Assembly (NCBI RefSeq): GCF_014699035.1
Contig: NZ_JACXAA010000010.1
Location: 1 to 64,000 of the forward strand
From: Spirosoma validum
Lineage (GTDB): Bacteria > Bacteroidota > Bacteroidia > Cytophagales > Spirosomataceae
Length of the DNA: 64,000 nucleotides
Direction: 5' to 3'
Position numbers and translations under genes: made by a program. The number at the start of each line of letters is the position of its first letter. Within the stretch, counting starts at the first letter, position 1. The notes under the pieces are model-generated. The model did not search any database. It saw nothing but the letters and a program-made list of their open reading frames with translations, and was not told where the DNA came from. Shown here piece after piece: positions 8,901 through 17,846 of this stretch.

Positions 8901-8985
8901 AACCACAGAGGCACAAAATGCACAGAGGGTTAAATTACGGATAATAAGCATATTTTTTCTCTGTGTTTTCCGTGTCTTTGTGGTT
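8901..8985. repeat. Imperfect intergenic palindrome (AACCACAGAGG type)
   Basis: AACCACAGAGGCAC...CACAGAG (8901-8927) is largely complementary to CTCTGTG...TTTGTGGTT (8959-8985). Intergenic palindromes of the form aaccacagag-gcacagag are familiar to me from many bacterial genomes, so this is probably a member of a dispersed family. It sits between the SDR and GH42 genes. Confidence 0.6.
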
Positions 8986-9032
8986 ACTATCTTTTCTTTT
9001 TATTCAGCTTCTTCTACAGAAAATCCTCCCTG

Positions 9033-11129
9033 ATGACTAAACGATCTTCCCTTCTCTTTATCCTCCTTTTTTGCCTGATCGGATTGGCGCAGGCACAAGG
9101 TCCCAAGTTGGATAAGCTGCTATTTGGCGTAGCGTATTACGACGAATATATGCCCTACGAGCGCCTGGATAAGGACATTGCGATGATGAAAGAAACGGGC
9201 ATCAACGTAGTACGTATTGCCGAATCGACCTGGAGCACGGTTGAGCCGCAGGACGGTACGTTCGATTTTTCGCATATCGACCGCGTACTGAACGCCATGC
9301 AGAAAGCAGGCATTAGCGTTATTGTCGGAACACCGACCTATGCCGTTCCAACCTGGCTAGTAAAAAAATACCCCGATGTACTGGCAACCACTCCGCAGGG
9401 ACAAAATCGTTACGGTCCACGCCAGAACATGGACATTACTAATACACACTTTCGTTTCCATGCCGAGCGTGTTATCCGGAAGATCATGGAACACGTAAAA
9501 GATCATCCGGCCATCATTGGCTATCAGGTCGATAATGAAACGAAGCACTACAACACGACGGGTCCGAACGTTCAGAAGCTCTTTGTGGATTACATGAAAG
9601 CGAAATACAAATCGCTGGATGTGATCAATAAAATCTACGGCCTGGATTACTGGAGCAACCGAATCAATTCGTGGGACGATTTCCCGTCAACAGTCGGGAC
9701 GATCAACGCCAGCCTTAGTTCAGAATTCGCTACGTTCCAGCGTAAACTGGTGACGGATTATCTGGCATGGCAAGCCGCGATGGTGAAGGAGTACAAACGA
9801 CCAGCGCAGTTCGTTACGCAAAACTTTGACTTTGAATGGCGGGGCTATTCGTACGGAATTCAACCCGATGTCGATCATTTTGCGGCTGCCAAAGCGATGG
9901 ACATGGCGGGTGTCGACATTTACCATCCAACGCAGGACCAGCTCACCGGAACGGAAATTTCGTTCGGTGGCGACGTAGCGCGTTCCATGAAACTCGATGC
10001 GTCGAACCGGGGCAAAAATTATCTGGTGCTGGAAACGGAAGCGCAGGGGTTTCCGCAGTGGGTACCGTATCCGGGTCAACTTCGTTTACAAGCGTTTAGC
10101 CACGTAGCGTCGGGGGCCAACATGCTCGAATACTGGCATTGGCATTCCATTCATAACTCCGCAGAAACGTACTGGAAAGGGTTGTTGAGCCATGATTTTG
10201 AGCCAAATCCTACGTATACCGAAGCCAAAACCATCGGGAAGGATTTCGCCCGACTCAGTCCGCATCTGGTTAATCTGAAGAAAACGAATTCGGTGGCTAT
10301 GCTTTTCAGCAATGAAGCGCTAACCGCTTTCAATGCCTTCAGTTTCGGATGGGGCGCTACCGAAAAATACAACGACGTATTACGGCCCATGTACGATGTC
10401 CTGTACCGTATGAACGTGGGCGTTGACTTTGTCGATCCGTCCAGCACCAATTTGGAAAGCTATAAACTGCTGGTTGTTCCAGCTTTGTATGCCGCATCGG
10501 ATTCATTGTTGCAGCGGCTAAATCGGTACGTCCAGAACGGCGGGCACATTGTTTATACCTTTAAAAGTGGCTTTTCGGATGAACACGTAAAAGTGCGAAC
10601 GACGCCCCAGCCGGGCATCATCAGCGAAGCCTGTGGCATTACGTATTCGCAGTTTACGATTCCCCGCGCAGTATCGTTGAAAAATGACCCCTATCAGGCT
10701 GGGAAAGACAACGTAGTGAAAACCTGGATGGAGCTGATCACGCCAACAACGGCGAAGGTTTTGGCTTATTATGATCACCCGGTCTGGGGAAAGTACGCAG
10801 CTGTTACGCAGAATACCTACGGAAAAGGAATGGCTACGTACATTGGCTGTATGACTAGTGAGGCCGTACTGAAGAAAATACTGGAAGATGCCAGTAAGAA
10901 AGCCAACGTTTGGGGATCGGACCAGCAACTGACCTTTCCACTGATTACGAAGTCAGGCGTAAATCAACAGGGGAAAACGATTCATTACTATTTCAACTAT
11001 TCGTCGGTTCCCGGTTCTGTTACGTATCCGCATCAGGATGGCAAAGAATTACTCACGAATGAGTCAGTCTCGAAAAATAAGTCTATGCCGTTGGAAGCCT
11101 GGGGCATGAAAATCGTAGAAGAAAATTAA
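9033..11129 (+). CDS. Secreted GH42 beta-galactosidase
   Basis: 698 residues with an N-terminal signal peptide (hydrophobic LLFILLFCLIGL, cleavage after AQA), so it works in the periplasm or outside. It is a clan GH-A TIM-barrel glycosidase of family 42: GVAYYDEYMPYERLDKDIAM at the start of the barrel, MKETGINVVRIAESTWSTVE, and the acid/base Glu169 in GYQVDNETKH. The nucleophile is probably Glu334 or Glu336 in LVLETEAQG. The second half (residues ~400-600) has the glutamine-amidotransferase-like trimerisation domain (LLVVPALYAASDSLLQRLNRYVQNGGH) of the family. Expected reaction: release of terminal beta-galactose from plant or polysaccharide oligosaccharides. It stands alone, without SusC/D partners nearby. 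Confidence 0.87.
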   Translation: MTKRSSLLFILLFCLIGLAQAQGPKLDKLLFGVAYYDEYMPYERLDKDIAMMKETGINVVRIAESTWSTVEPQDGTFDFSHIDRVLNAMQKAGISVIVGTPTYAVPTWLVKKYPDVLATTPQGQNRYGPRQNMDITNTHFRFHAERVIRKIMEHVKDHPAIIGYQVDNETKHYNTTGPNVQKLFVDYMKAKYKSLDVINKIYGLDYWSNRINSWDDFPSTVGTINASLSSEFATFQRKLVTDYLAWQAAMVKEYKRPAQFVTQNFDFEWRGYSYGIQPDVDHFAAAKAMDMAGVDIYHPTQDQLTGTEISFGGDVARSMKLDASNRGKNYLVLETEAQGFPQWVPYPGQLRLQAFSHVASGANMLEYWHWHSIHNSAETYWKGLLSHDFEPNPTYTEAKTIGKDFARLSPHLVNLKKTNSVAMLFSNEALTAFNAFSFGWGATEKYNDVLRPMYDVLYRMNVGVDFVDPSSTNLESYKLLVVPALYAASDSLLQRLNRYVQNGGHIVYTFKSGFSDEHVKVRTTPQPGIISEACGITYSQFTIPRAVSLKNDPYQAGKDNVVKTWMELITPTTAKVLAYYDHPVWGKYAAVTQNTYGKGMATYIGCMTSEAVLKKILEDASKKANVWGSDQQLTFPLITKSGVNQQGKTIHYYFNYSSVPGSVTYPHQDGKELLTNESVSKNKSMPLEAWGMKIVEEN

Positions 11130-11173
11130 CGTAGTACCTGCTTTCTGTTGCTTCTAGACGTATCAAGTTAATC

Positions 11174-11296
11174 CAGACAGGCACACTGTCTGTAAATTAG
11201 TTAGCTGTATTTTATAAATAGATACTTATAATACAATCTATATACCATTTAGTAGATTCACAAACCACAATTGGCGCTACTTTCTACATTTGGCGC
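11174..11296 (+). promoter_or_regulatory. Hairpin and repeat elements before oxidase operon
   Basis: The 303-bp gap 11130-11432 holds a CAGACAG/CTGTCTG hairpin (11174-11192), probably closing the GH42 transcript, and two TTGGCGC direct repeats (11271-11277 and 11290-11296). The sequence TACATTTG at 11285-11292 fits the Bacteroidota -7 box TAnnTTTG but lacks a well-spaced -33 TTG. It is a weak candidate promoter for the oxidase-decarboxylase pair. Confidence 0.3.
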
Positions 11297-11432
11297 AGTC
11301 TTGGGTCGTCCCATCTTCCTGTTCTTTTTTTCGGGATGACGGATCGATTGACCTGATTCTATGAAATGGCAAAACCGTTTCCTGCCATTTCGATTAGTCT
11401 TATCCATTTATCATCACCTTACCCTTTTAGTT

Positions 11433-13169
11433 ATGAATCTTGATGTTGCCGTAGTAGGCGGAGGTGTCTCCGGAGCCTACAGTGCCTGGCGTCTCCAGCA
11501 GGAAAAAGGAGAAACCGACCGGATTGGTCTGTTCGAATATAGTGACCGTATTGGCGGCCGACTGTACACCATCACAATCCCCGGAATGCCTCATGTAAAG
11601 GCGGAAGTCGGTGGGATGCGCTACATTCCTGACCAGCATATTATGGTCGCTACGCTGGTCGATCATCTGGAAATTCCAACAAAAGATTTTCCGATGGGCG
11701 CCCCCGCCCCAATTGGCGCTAAATGCAATATTTTCTATCTGCGGGGCAAACACCTGCGGCTGCATGAACTGGCTGATCCGGACAAAGTGCCGTACCGACT
11801 GGCCTGGTCGGAGCAAGGACTTGGACCTACGAATCTGCAGGTGCAGGTCATGAACAACGTGTATCCGAACCTGGGTAATCTGAGTCTGTGCGACCAGATG
11901 AAGGTAAAAGTGTTTAACAAACCGCTGTGGAAACACGGATTCTGGGATTTAATGTACCGGACGCTGAGCAATGAAGGGTATCAGTTTATGCGGGATGCCG
12001 GTGGTTACGACGCCAATGTAGCCAACGCCAACGCCGTAACCCAGCTACCGGCTACCGAATACAGCGACGAAACGGAATTTCTTACCCTGCGTGATGGCTA
12101 CGATCAACTGCCGATTACCCTGGTAAAGCAATTCAATGATACGTTGCCGGGGAAAATGCCCAAAGGGAAACGGGTATTTATGAACCATCGATTGGCAGAG
12201 ATCGAAATCGGTTCGGGTGAGTATCCATATACGCTTACCTTCGAACTAACCGAAACGACGGATAATCGGACTTTGGTAAAAGCGACAAAATCGAAGGACG
12301 ATGACAATACGCTGGTCGTAAAAGCGAAAAAAATTATTCTGGCCATGCCACGCCGGTCGCTGGAACTTATTAAAAGCTCATTCTTCGAAAATGAGTGGTT
12401 GAAGAAGAATTTGTCGTCGGTGCTGATTCAGAGTGCATTCAAACTTTTTCTGGCCTACGAGCGTCCGTGGTGGCGGGCCTTGGGTTTGGTGGCCGGTCGT
12501 GCTGTTACGGACTTGCCCGTGCGCCAGGTCTATTACTTCGGTACAGAAGGGGAACAGCAATATGGATTGCCCACTATGAATTCGCTGCTGATGGCGAGCT
12601 ACAATGACATTAGTACCGTACCGTTCTGGAAGGGGCTTGAAGATGGCGAACCGTATCGGGGTTATCGGCCTGCGTGTATGGAAGAGGATGTAACGGATGT
12701 AATACCAAAAACCGAATTTCAGGCTACGGATGAGATGGTACAGGTTGCGAATCGGCAGGTGGCCGAAGTACACGCATTACCCGAAATTCCGATGCCCTAT
12801 TCGGCTGTGTACCATACCTGGAACGAGGACCCATACGGTGGAGGCTGGCACGAATGGAAAGCCAATTATCGGCTGGATGAAGTGATGTGTCGCATGCGCA
12901 AACCTGACGATAAGGAGGACATTCACATTGTGGGTGAAGCGTATTCATACGGGCAGGGCTGGGTTGAAGGCGCGCTCACTACCGCTGAGTCAACACTACA
13001 GGATTTCTTTAAGCTGAAGAGACCTCACTGGCTTCCCGAAACGTATCAGTTATTGCCGAATCCATGTCCTGGCTGTGGTGACCTGACGGGCTGCGTAGAG
13101 TGTCCGGATTGCGTGGAGAACCTGAGTGGGATCACACCGAACTGTGCGAAACCTATCCCCATCAGCTAA
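11433..13169 (+). CDS. Flavin amine/L-amino-acid oxidase with Cys-rich tail
   Basis: 578 residues from the ATG at 11433, chosen because the FAD Rossmann motif follows at once (AVVGGGVSGAYSAWRL) and the 24 residues before it fit no signal peptide. RIGGRLYT near residue 45 and the C-terminal FAD segment HIVGEAYSYGQGWVEGAL are signatures of the flavin monoamine oxidase/L-amino-acid oxidase superfamily. The DPYGGGWHEW segment resembles L-amino-acid oxidases. Expected chemistry is O2-dependent deamination of an amino acid or amine to a keto acid or aldehyde plus H2O2 and ammonia. The last ~35 residues hold six Cys in a zinc-ribbon-like CPGC...CVECPDC array not usual for the family. A keto-acid decarboxylase starts 4 bp after the stop, so the keto acid product is the likely link between the two. 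Confidence 0.85.
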   Translation: MNLDVAVVGGGVSGAYSAWRLQQEKGETDRIGLFEYSDRIGGRLYTITIPGMPHVKAEVGGMRYIPDQHIMVATLVDHLEIPTKDFPMGAPAPIGAKCNIFYLRGKHLRLHELADPDKVPYRLAWSEQGLGPTNLQVQVMNNVYPNLGNLSLCDQMKVKVFNKPLWKHGFWDLMYRTLSNEGYQFMRDAGGYDANVANANAVTQLPATEYSDETEFLTLRDGYDQLPITLVKQFNDTLPGKMPKGKRVFMNHRLAEIEIGSGEYPYTLTFELTETTDNRTLVKATKSKDDDNTLVVKAKKIILAMPRRSLELIKSSFFENEWLKKNLSSVLIQSAFKLFLAYERPWWRALGLVAGRAVTDLPVRQVYYFGTEGEQQYGLPTMNSLLMASYNDISTVPFWKGLEDGEPYRGYRPACMEEDVTDVIPKTEFQATDEMVQVANRQVAEVHALPEIPMPYSAVYHTWNEDPYGGGWHEWKANYRLDEVMCRMRKPDDKEDIHIVGEAYSYGQGWVEGALTTAESTLQDFFKLKRPHWLPETYQLLPNPCPGCGDLTGCVECPDCVENLSGITPNCAKPIPIS

Positions 13170-13173
13170 GCTC

Positions 13174-14889
13174 ATGACGAACACAACCGTTGCCGCCTAT
13201 CTCATCGCCCGGTTGAAGGAGGCTGGCCTGGAACACGTATTCACGGTGCCCGGCGATTATGCCGGGCCTTTTCTGAAAATTCTGGATGATACACCTGGCA
13301 TCACCCGGATTCCCACCATCAACGAACTCGGTGCTGGTTACGCGGCTGATGGCTATGCCCGGTATCGGGGAATTGGCGCGGCCTGTGTGCAATACGGTGT
13401 CGGTACGTTCAGTCTGCTGAACTGCACGGCGGGTTCGTTCGTCGAGCGGGTGCCGGTGGTCGTGATTTCGGCCAGTCCTAAAACATCTGATCGTAAACTA
13501 GAGCGCGAACAGGGGATTCTGTTTCACCACAGTACGGGTAATCTGCGCGCCGATCAGCTTGTTTTTCAGAACGTAACGGTCGCTTCCGAAATTCTCCGCA
13601 ATTCGACGGATGCCCCTGGTCAGATTGACCGGGCCATTACGGCTATGCTCACGCACCGACGTCCGATCTATCTCGAAGGACTGAACGACGTCTGGACGGA
13701 AGTTTGCCCGGCACCCGCCGGTAAATTAATCCCTCAGACTGTTTCGAGCGACCCTGCCTCGCTGGCTGCGGCTCTTGATAGGGCCTGGGAAAAAATTCAG
13801 TCGGCTAAATTGCCTGTGTTGTGGGCAGGTGTTGAAATCCAGCGGTATGGTTTGCAGGATGTACTTCAGAAACTTATCGATGTCAGCGGGCTGTATTTTA
13901 CGACAACCAGTCTCGGCAAAACGATACTGGACGAAAGCCAGCCATCCTTTGTCGGTACGTATGCGGGACCGGCCTCACCCGCGCTCACGCGAGCGGTAAT
14001 GGACCGAACGGATTGTCCGATTGCGCTGGGCGCGATCATTACCGACGATTATCTGGCGATCATGCAATCGGATTTCGGGAAAATGATTGAGGTGACGGAC
14101 GACGAAATGCGCCTTGGCTATCAGTATTACCACCGGGTGACGCTGAGCGATTTTCTGCATGGTTTACTGCACCGGTATCAGACTTCCAAAACTCACAAGA
14201 ACTATAGCCTTCCAACTGTACCACCGGACGTAGCAAAACCAGTCAAAGGACAGGATACGCTCACCTACAATCTGTTCTATGCTGAACTGGCGGAGTTTCT
14301 CCGCGGTGAAAAGCTGACAGACACGACTGCGCTAATCCTGGGGGAAAGTACATCTCTTTACGTATTTGGTAATTTGTTTGGACTACCTCAGAATAGCTTC
14401 GTCGCGCAGGCGGCCTGGGGCTCGTTGGGGCACGAAACGGGCTGTGCTTTAGGCGTCGCCTTGGGTAGCGGGAAACGTCCGTTCGTTGTTGCTGGCGATG
14501 GCGGTTTCATGATGATCTGTCAGGAAATTTCCAGCCTGGTTCGGCAGCAGAGCAACGCTGTCATTTTTGTAATGAGCAATAAAGGCTATGCCATCGAGCA
14601 GGCGTTTGTCGATATTACGGCCTTTGAACCAACGGGTGCCTTTGCCGACTTCGATATTCTACCCGAATGGGATTATCTGGCCCTGGCAACGGCCTTCGGT
14701 GCGCAAGGGTACCGCGTAGAAACGGTCGATGAGCTGCACACTACGTTACATGCGGTTCAGGGATTGACAAACATACCGGCCTTGGTCGAAGTGGTGATTC
14801 CTCAAAAAGACCTGGCTCCTCAACTAAAACGGTTGGCGGCAACGCCCAGCCTAGATGGCTCTCCACTTACAGGCAGGCATCAGTGGTAG
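13174..14889 (+). CDS. ThDP-dependent 2-keto-acid decarboxylase (indolepyruvate/pyruvate type)
   Basis: 571 residues from the ATG at 13174, only 4 bp after the oxidase stop. It has the three-domain architecture of the PDC/IPDC group: Glu51 in NELGAGYAADGYAR activates the thiamine ring, the twin histidines His118-His119 in FHHSTG are characteristic of PDC/IPDC/phenylpyruvate decarboxylases, and GDGGFMM...SNKGYAIEQ near residue 440 is the ThDP/Mg motif. Expected reaction: 2-keto acid to aldehyde plus CO2. Pyruvate, indolepyruvate and phenylpyruvate cannot be told apart from sequence alone, but coupling to an amino-acid oxidase argues for an aromatic keto acid. A strong terminator follows. Confidence 0.88.
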   Translation: MTNTTVAAYLIARLKEAGLEHVFTVPGDYAGPFLKILDDTPGITRIPTINELGAGYAADGYARYRGIGAACVQYGVGTFSLLNCTAGSFVERVPVVVISASPKTSDRKLEREQGILFHHSTGNLRADQLVFQNVTVASEILRNSTDAPGQIDRAITAMLTHRRPIYLEGLNDVWTEVCPAPAGKLIPQTVSSDPASLAAALDRAWEKIQSAKLPVLWAGVEIQRYGLQDVLQKLIDVSGLYFTTTSLGKTILDESQPSFVGTYAGPASPALTRAVMDRTDCPIALGAIITDDYLAIMQSDFGKMIEVTDDEMRLGYQYYHRVTLSDFLHGLLHRYQTSKTHKNYSLPTVPPDVAKPVKGQDTLTYNLFYAELAEFLRGEKLTDTTALILGESTSLYVFGNLFGLPQNSFVAQAAWGSLGHETGCALGVALGSGKRPFVVAGDGGFMMICQEISSLVRQQSNAVIFVMSNKGYAIEQAFVDITAFEPTGAFADFDILPEWDYLALATAFGAQGYRVETVDELHTTLHAVQGLTNIPALVEVVIPQKDLAPQLKRLAATPSLDGSPLTGRHQW

Positions 14890-14933
14890 ATTTAACCAAT
14901 TTATCGATTCCTGACATTCGTTGCTGTTGTTTT

Positions 14934-14990
14934 ACCCTGCTCTTCCGTTAATTTGCTGATCAGCCTGAACGGAAGGGCGGGGTATTTTTT
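14934..14990 (+). terminator. Rho-independent terminator after decarboxylase
   Basis: ACCCTGCTCTTCCGTT (14934-14949) pairs with AACGGAAGGGCGGGGT (14968-14983) with two mismatches and is followed by six T (14985-14990). Confidence 0.75.
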
Positions 14991-15020
14991 GATACAGATA
15001 AATGATAGTCGTGCAAGTCT

Positions 15021-15890
15021 ATGTCGCTCTCGGTTCCTGTTTATAAGATTCAGTCGTTTCCCCGTCATGAACCCGATGCGTTATTTTACATGACGCGGCT
15101 GGAAAAACTGGTGCAGGAGTTTAAAGGGATCGACAAGCCGCATTCGCATACATTTTATCTGGTCATGTGGCTGGCGCAGGGAAGTGGTACGCATACCATC
15201 GACTTTCGAACATATGACATAGCACCCCACCAATTGTATTTTTTAACTCCCGGTCAGGTGCACAGCTGGGAATTATCGCCCGATACCCGGGGCTATAATC
15301 TGTTTATCGACGCTAACTTTTTCCGGGGTCGGTTTGGGAATCGACTACAGCAGTATCCGTTTTTTCATTCGCACCAACATCAACCTTTGTTGGAAATCAC
15401 CGATCAGCAGCCCCTCTTCAGCGATCTGTTTACCTATGCGTATGAGGAGTATGAACATCGCTTGCCGAACCGGGCAGACGTATTTCTGTCGTTTGTGCAC
15501 ATCCTGCTCGAAACCGCTAATCGGCTTTATAATCAGCAATGGGTAGGCACGGATACACATCTTTACGACCGGATTCGCCAGTACGAAGACCTGATCGAGC
15601 AGCAGTTTCTAGCGATTCGGGAAGTGAGTGCTTACGCTGAGAAAATGAACCTGACCCCGAATCATCTCAATCACATCTGCAAAAAAGTTCTGGGTAAAAC
15701 GGCCAGTCAACTGCTGCACGAACGTATCGTTATCGAAGCCCAGCGATTACTGACACATACAGCCCAATCCATCAAAGAAATTGGCTTTCAACTGGGTTTC
15801 GAGGACCCATCTTATTTTGTTCGTTTCTTCCGAAAATATGCCGGGCAAACCCCCGTTGAGTTTCGCCAGTCGTTGGTCGCTAATCGTTGA
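15021..15890 (+). CDS. AraC family transcriptional regulator
   Basis: 289 residues. The N-terminal part is a cupin sensor typical of the family: KPHSHTFYLVMWLAQGSGTH, then APHQLYFLTPGQVHSWELS with metal-ligand-like His residues. The C-terminal HTH pair is clear: MNLTPNHLNHICKKVLGKT and IGFQLGFEDPSYFVRFFRKY followed by GQTPVEFR. It lies between the oxidase-decarboxylase pair and the nitrilase, all on the plus strand, so it is a candidate regulator of that group. The effector is unknown. Confidence 0.88.
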   Translation: MSLSVPVYKIQSFPRHEPDALFYMTRLEKLVQEFKGIDKPHSHTFYLVMWLAQGSGTHTIDFRTYDIAPHQLYFLTPGQVHSWELSPDTRGYNLFIDANFFRGRFGNRLQQYPFFHSHQHQPLLEITDQQPLFSDLFTYAYEEYEHRLPNRADVFLSFVHILLETANRLYNQQWVGTDTHLYDRIRQYEDLIEQQFLAIREVSAYAEKMNLTPNHLNHICKKVLGKTASQLLHERIVIEAQRLLTHTAQSIKEIGFQLGFEDPSYFVRFFRKYAGQTPVEFRQSLVANR

Positions 15891-15982
15891 TTTGTACCAT
15901 ACATGGCCTGGTCTGTATGCTTCGAAAAATGGCTTGGTACGTACCTTTGTTACGTAAAAACTGTCTGAGCAACAGGTCTCAA

Positions 15983-16000
15983 TGAGGTAAGTTTACCTCA
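15983..16000. promoter_or_regulatory. Palindrome before DUF983 gene
   Basis: TGAGGTAA-GT-TTACCTCA, with further outer pairing (GAGCAA/TTGCTC), ends 17 bp before the DUF983 start. It could be an operator or a hairpin ending the AraC transcript. Confidence 0.4.
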
Positions 16001-16017
16001 CTCATTGCTCCCAAGCC

Positions 16018-16410
16018 ATGTCAACCGATAGCCGATTATACAGCGTTGTTTTCAATAAATGTCCTCGTTGCCATCAGGGCGATTTCTTTGTTAAGAATAG
16101 CGCATTCAGCAAAGATTTCGATAAGATGCACGAACATTGCCCGCATTGTGGCGAAAACTTCATGCCTGAGCCTGGCTTTTATTGGGCGTCGATGTTCGTG
16201 AGCTATGCGTTTTACACCATTTATTCACTGCTTACCTTCTTTATTTTCGTGCAGTGGTTACAGATTGATCTGGATTACTACCTGATCGGCCTGATACCCA
16301 CGCTTATTCTCCTGACCCCGTATTTCTTCCGAATGGCCCGTCGTACGTGGTTGACGCTCTTTATTGCGCCGAGACCACATGTTCATGCCGACGTAACCGA
16401 GCAGAAATAA
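16018..16410 (+). CDS. DUF983 zinc-ribbon membrane protein
   Basis: 130 residues of unknown function. An N-terminal zinc ribbon has two Cys pairs (KCPRCHQGDFF and HCPHCGENF), followed by PEPGFYWASMF and two transmembrane segments at about residues 62-83 and 88-105. This is the standard DUF983 layout in Bacteroidota and Alphaproteobacteria. No regulatory or catalytic residues are recognisable beyond the zinc ligands. It is followed by a hairpin terminator and is probably monocistronic. Confidence 0.88.
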   Translation: MSTDSRLYSVVFNKCPRCHQGDFFVKNSAFSKDFDKMHEHCPHCGENFMPEPGFYWASMFVSYAFYTIYSLLTFFIFVQWLQIDLDYYLIGLIPTLILLTPYFFRMARRTWLTLFIAPRPHVHADVTEQK

Positions 16411-16505
16411 TCGATTCGCGAACGGAGAATAGCTTGTCGCCACGAACTGATCAATGCTGTAGGTAGAACCGATCAGTAGCAATGAGCTTACCTGATACGT
16501 ACTAA

Positions 16506-16558
16506 AGCGCCGTCAGTGCGATCTAAAAAGATAGGTCGCACCGACGGCGCTAACTTTT
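16506..16558 (+). terminator. Terminator between DUF983 and nitrilase
   Basis: AGCGCCGTCAGTGCGATCT (16506-16524) pairs with AGGTCGCACCGACGGCGCT (16533-16551) with two mismatches, followed by AACTTTTT. The remainder of 16411-16698 shows no gene. Confidence 0.65.
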
Positions 16559-16698
16559 TGATACAGCTGTTCACTATTTTACAGGTCGCCCGTACCGGGC
16601 TTGAATGCTTTATCTTTGCTCTTTCGTCATAGCCGGGCGATGAATCGCGTTTCCAGGCGCTGTCGTGCTTATAAAAGTTCATCTTTACTAATCATCCA

Positions 16699-17604
16699 AT
16701 GCAGATCAGAGTTGCGGTTATTCAGGCCACGCCCGTGTTCTTCGATATACAGAAAACGCTCGATAAGCTCGAAGCTCTAATAATTGAGTCGGCGCAGAAA
16801 GGGTGTCAGTTTGTACTATTCCCGGAATCATTCATTCCCGGCTATCCGCGAAAATTCACCTTTGGCGCAGCCGTTGGTTTACGTACCGATGCTGGACGCG
16901 AACTCTATAAAACGTACTGGCAAAATAGTCTGCAATTGCCCAGCCCTGAACTGAAACGTATCGAGCAGATTTCCCGCGAGAATAACGTCTACTTAGCCAT
17001 CGGCGTTACGGAACGGGATGCCTTGAACAGTAGTCTGTATTGCACACTGATTTACGTATCGCCAACGCAGGGTTATTTAGGTAAACACCAGAAAGTGAAA
17101 CCAACAGGCGTCGAACGATTGATTTGGGCAGAAGGAACGGGGAAAGATTCATTACGCGTGTTCGACACCGAAATTGGGCGAATGGGCGGACTAATTTGCT
17201 GGGAAAATTACATGCCTCTGGCGCGCATGCGTATTTACCAACAGGCACCCCAACTGTATCTGGCCCCTACCGCCGATGCTCGCCCGACCTGGCCCGCTAC
17301 GTTGCAACACATCGCCTGCGAAGCTCGCTGTTACGTATTGGGCAGTAATCAATTTTTTAGCCGTACCGATTATCCTGAAGCTTATCAGGAATTCCTGGAC
17401 GAAGACGAGACAATTTTATGTCGGGGTGGCAGCGCTATCGTATCGCCACAGGGTGAATTCATTGCGGGACCGCTGTGGGACCAGGAAGGTATACTGATCG
17501 CGGATCTAGATTTGGATGAAGTGTTGAAAAGCAAGCTTGATTTTGACGTGATCGGTCATTACACACGCCCGGACCTGTTCGATTTTAACGTGAACAAGCT
17601 ATGA
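16699..17604 (+). CDS. Nitrilase
   Basis: 301 residues of the carbon-nitrogen hydrolase superfamily. The Glu-Lys-Cys triad is complete: Glu43 in LFPESFIPGYP, Lys132 in GKHQKVKPTGVERL, and Cys167 in GGLICWENYMPLAR. The CWENYMPLAR block and KPT-ERL are hallmarks of true nitrilases (branch 1) rather than amidases. Expected reaction: R-CN plus 2 H2O to R-COOH plus NH3, in the cytosol. Arylacetonitrilases and aliphatic nitrilases share these motifs, so the substrate is uncertain. Being 1.8 kb after an amino-acid oxidase/keto-acid decarboxylase pair makes indole-3-acetonitrile or phenylacetonitrile attractive but unproven substrates. Confidence 0.9.
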   Translation: MQIRVAVIQATPVFFDIQKTLDKLEALIIESAQKGCQFVLFPESFIPGYPRKFTFGAAVGLRTDAGRELYKTYWQNSLQLPSPELKRIEQISRENNVYLAIGVTERDALNSSLYCTLIYVSPTQGYLGKHQKVKPTGVERLIWAEGTGKDSLRVFDTEIGRMGGLICWENYMPLARMRIYQQAPQLYLAPTADARPTWPATLQHIACEARCYVLGSNQFFSRTDYPEAYQEFLDEDETILCRGGSAIVSPQGEFIAGPLWDQEGILIADLDLDEVLKSKLDFDVIGHYTRPDLFDFNVNKL

Positions 17605-17636
17605 CACGGGGCAAGCTAGATTATTGATGTGAACGA

Positions 17637-17674
17637 CAAAAAATAACCGCTCTCTCAAAATGAGAAGAGCGGTT
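17637..17674 (-). terminator. Terminator of the LytTR regulator transcript
   Basis: AACCGCTCT (17645-17653) and AGAGCGGTT (17666-17674) form a stem. On the minus strand it runs straight into ATTTTTTG, a good U-run, so it fits as a rho-independent terminator for the minus-strand regulator. It also sits just after the plus-strand nitrilase. Confidence 0.7.
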
Positions 17675-17781
17675 GAATTGAGTAGTGGATCGAAGAGGTT
17701 CATAACCGCATCAGGATTGTATAGTTCCCTATCGGCTTTGTAAAACTGCACTCCTGTCGCATCAACTATCAGGAAATGTAT

Positions 17782-17844
17782 GTGAACTGATCGATTTGGT
17801 AGGTGAACGACTTGATTTGGTAGGAGAGCGAGCCAATGGTACTA
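17782..17844. repeat. 21-bp tandem repeat
   Basis: About 2.5 copies of a 21-bp unit beginning GTGAAC and ending GATTTGGTAG start at 17782, 17803 and (degenerate) 17824. The array ends 2 bp before the stop codon of the LytTR gene. It may be a minisatellite or a phased binding site. Confidence 0.65.
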
Positions 17845-17846
17845 AC

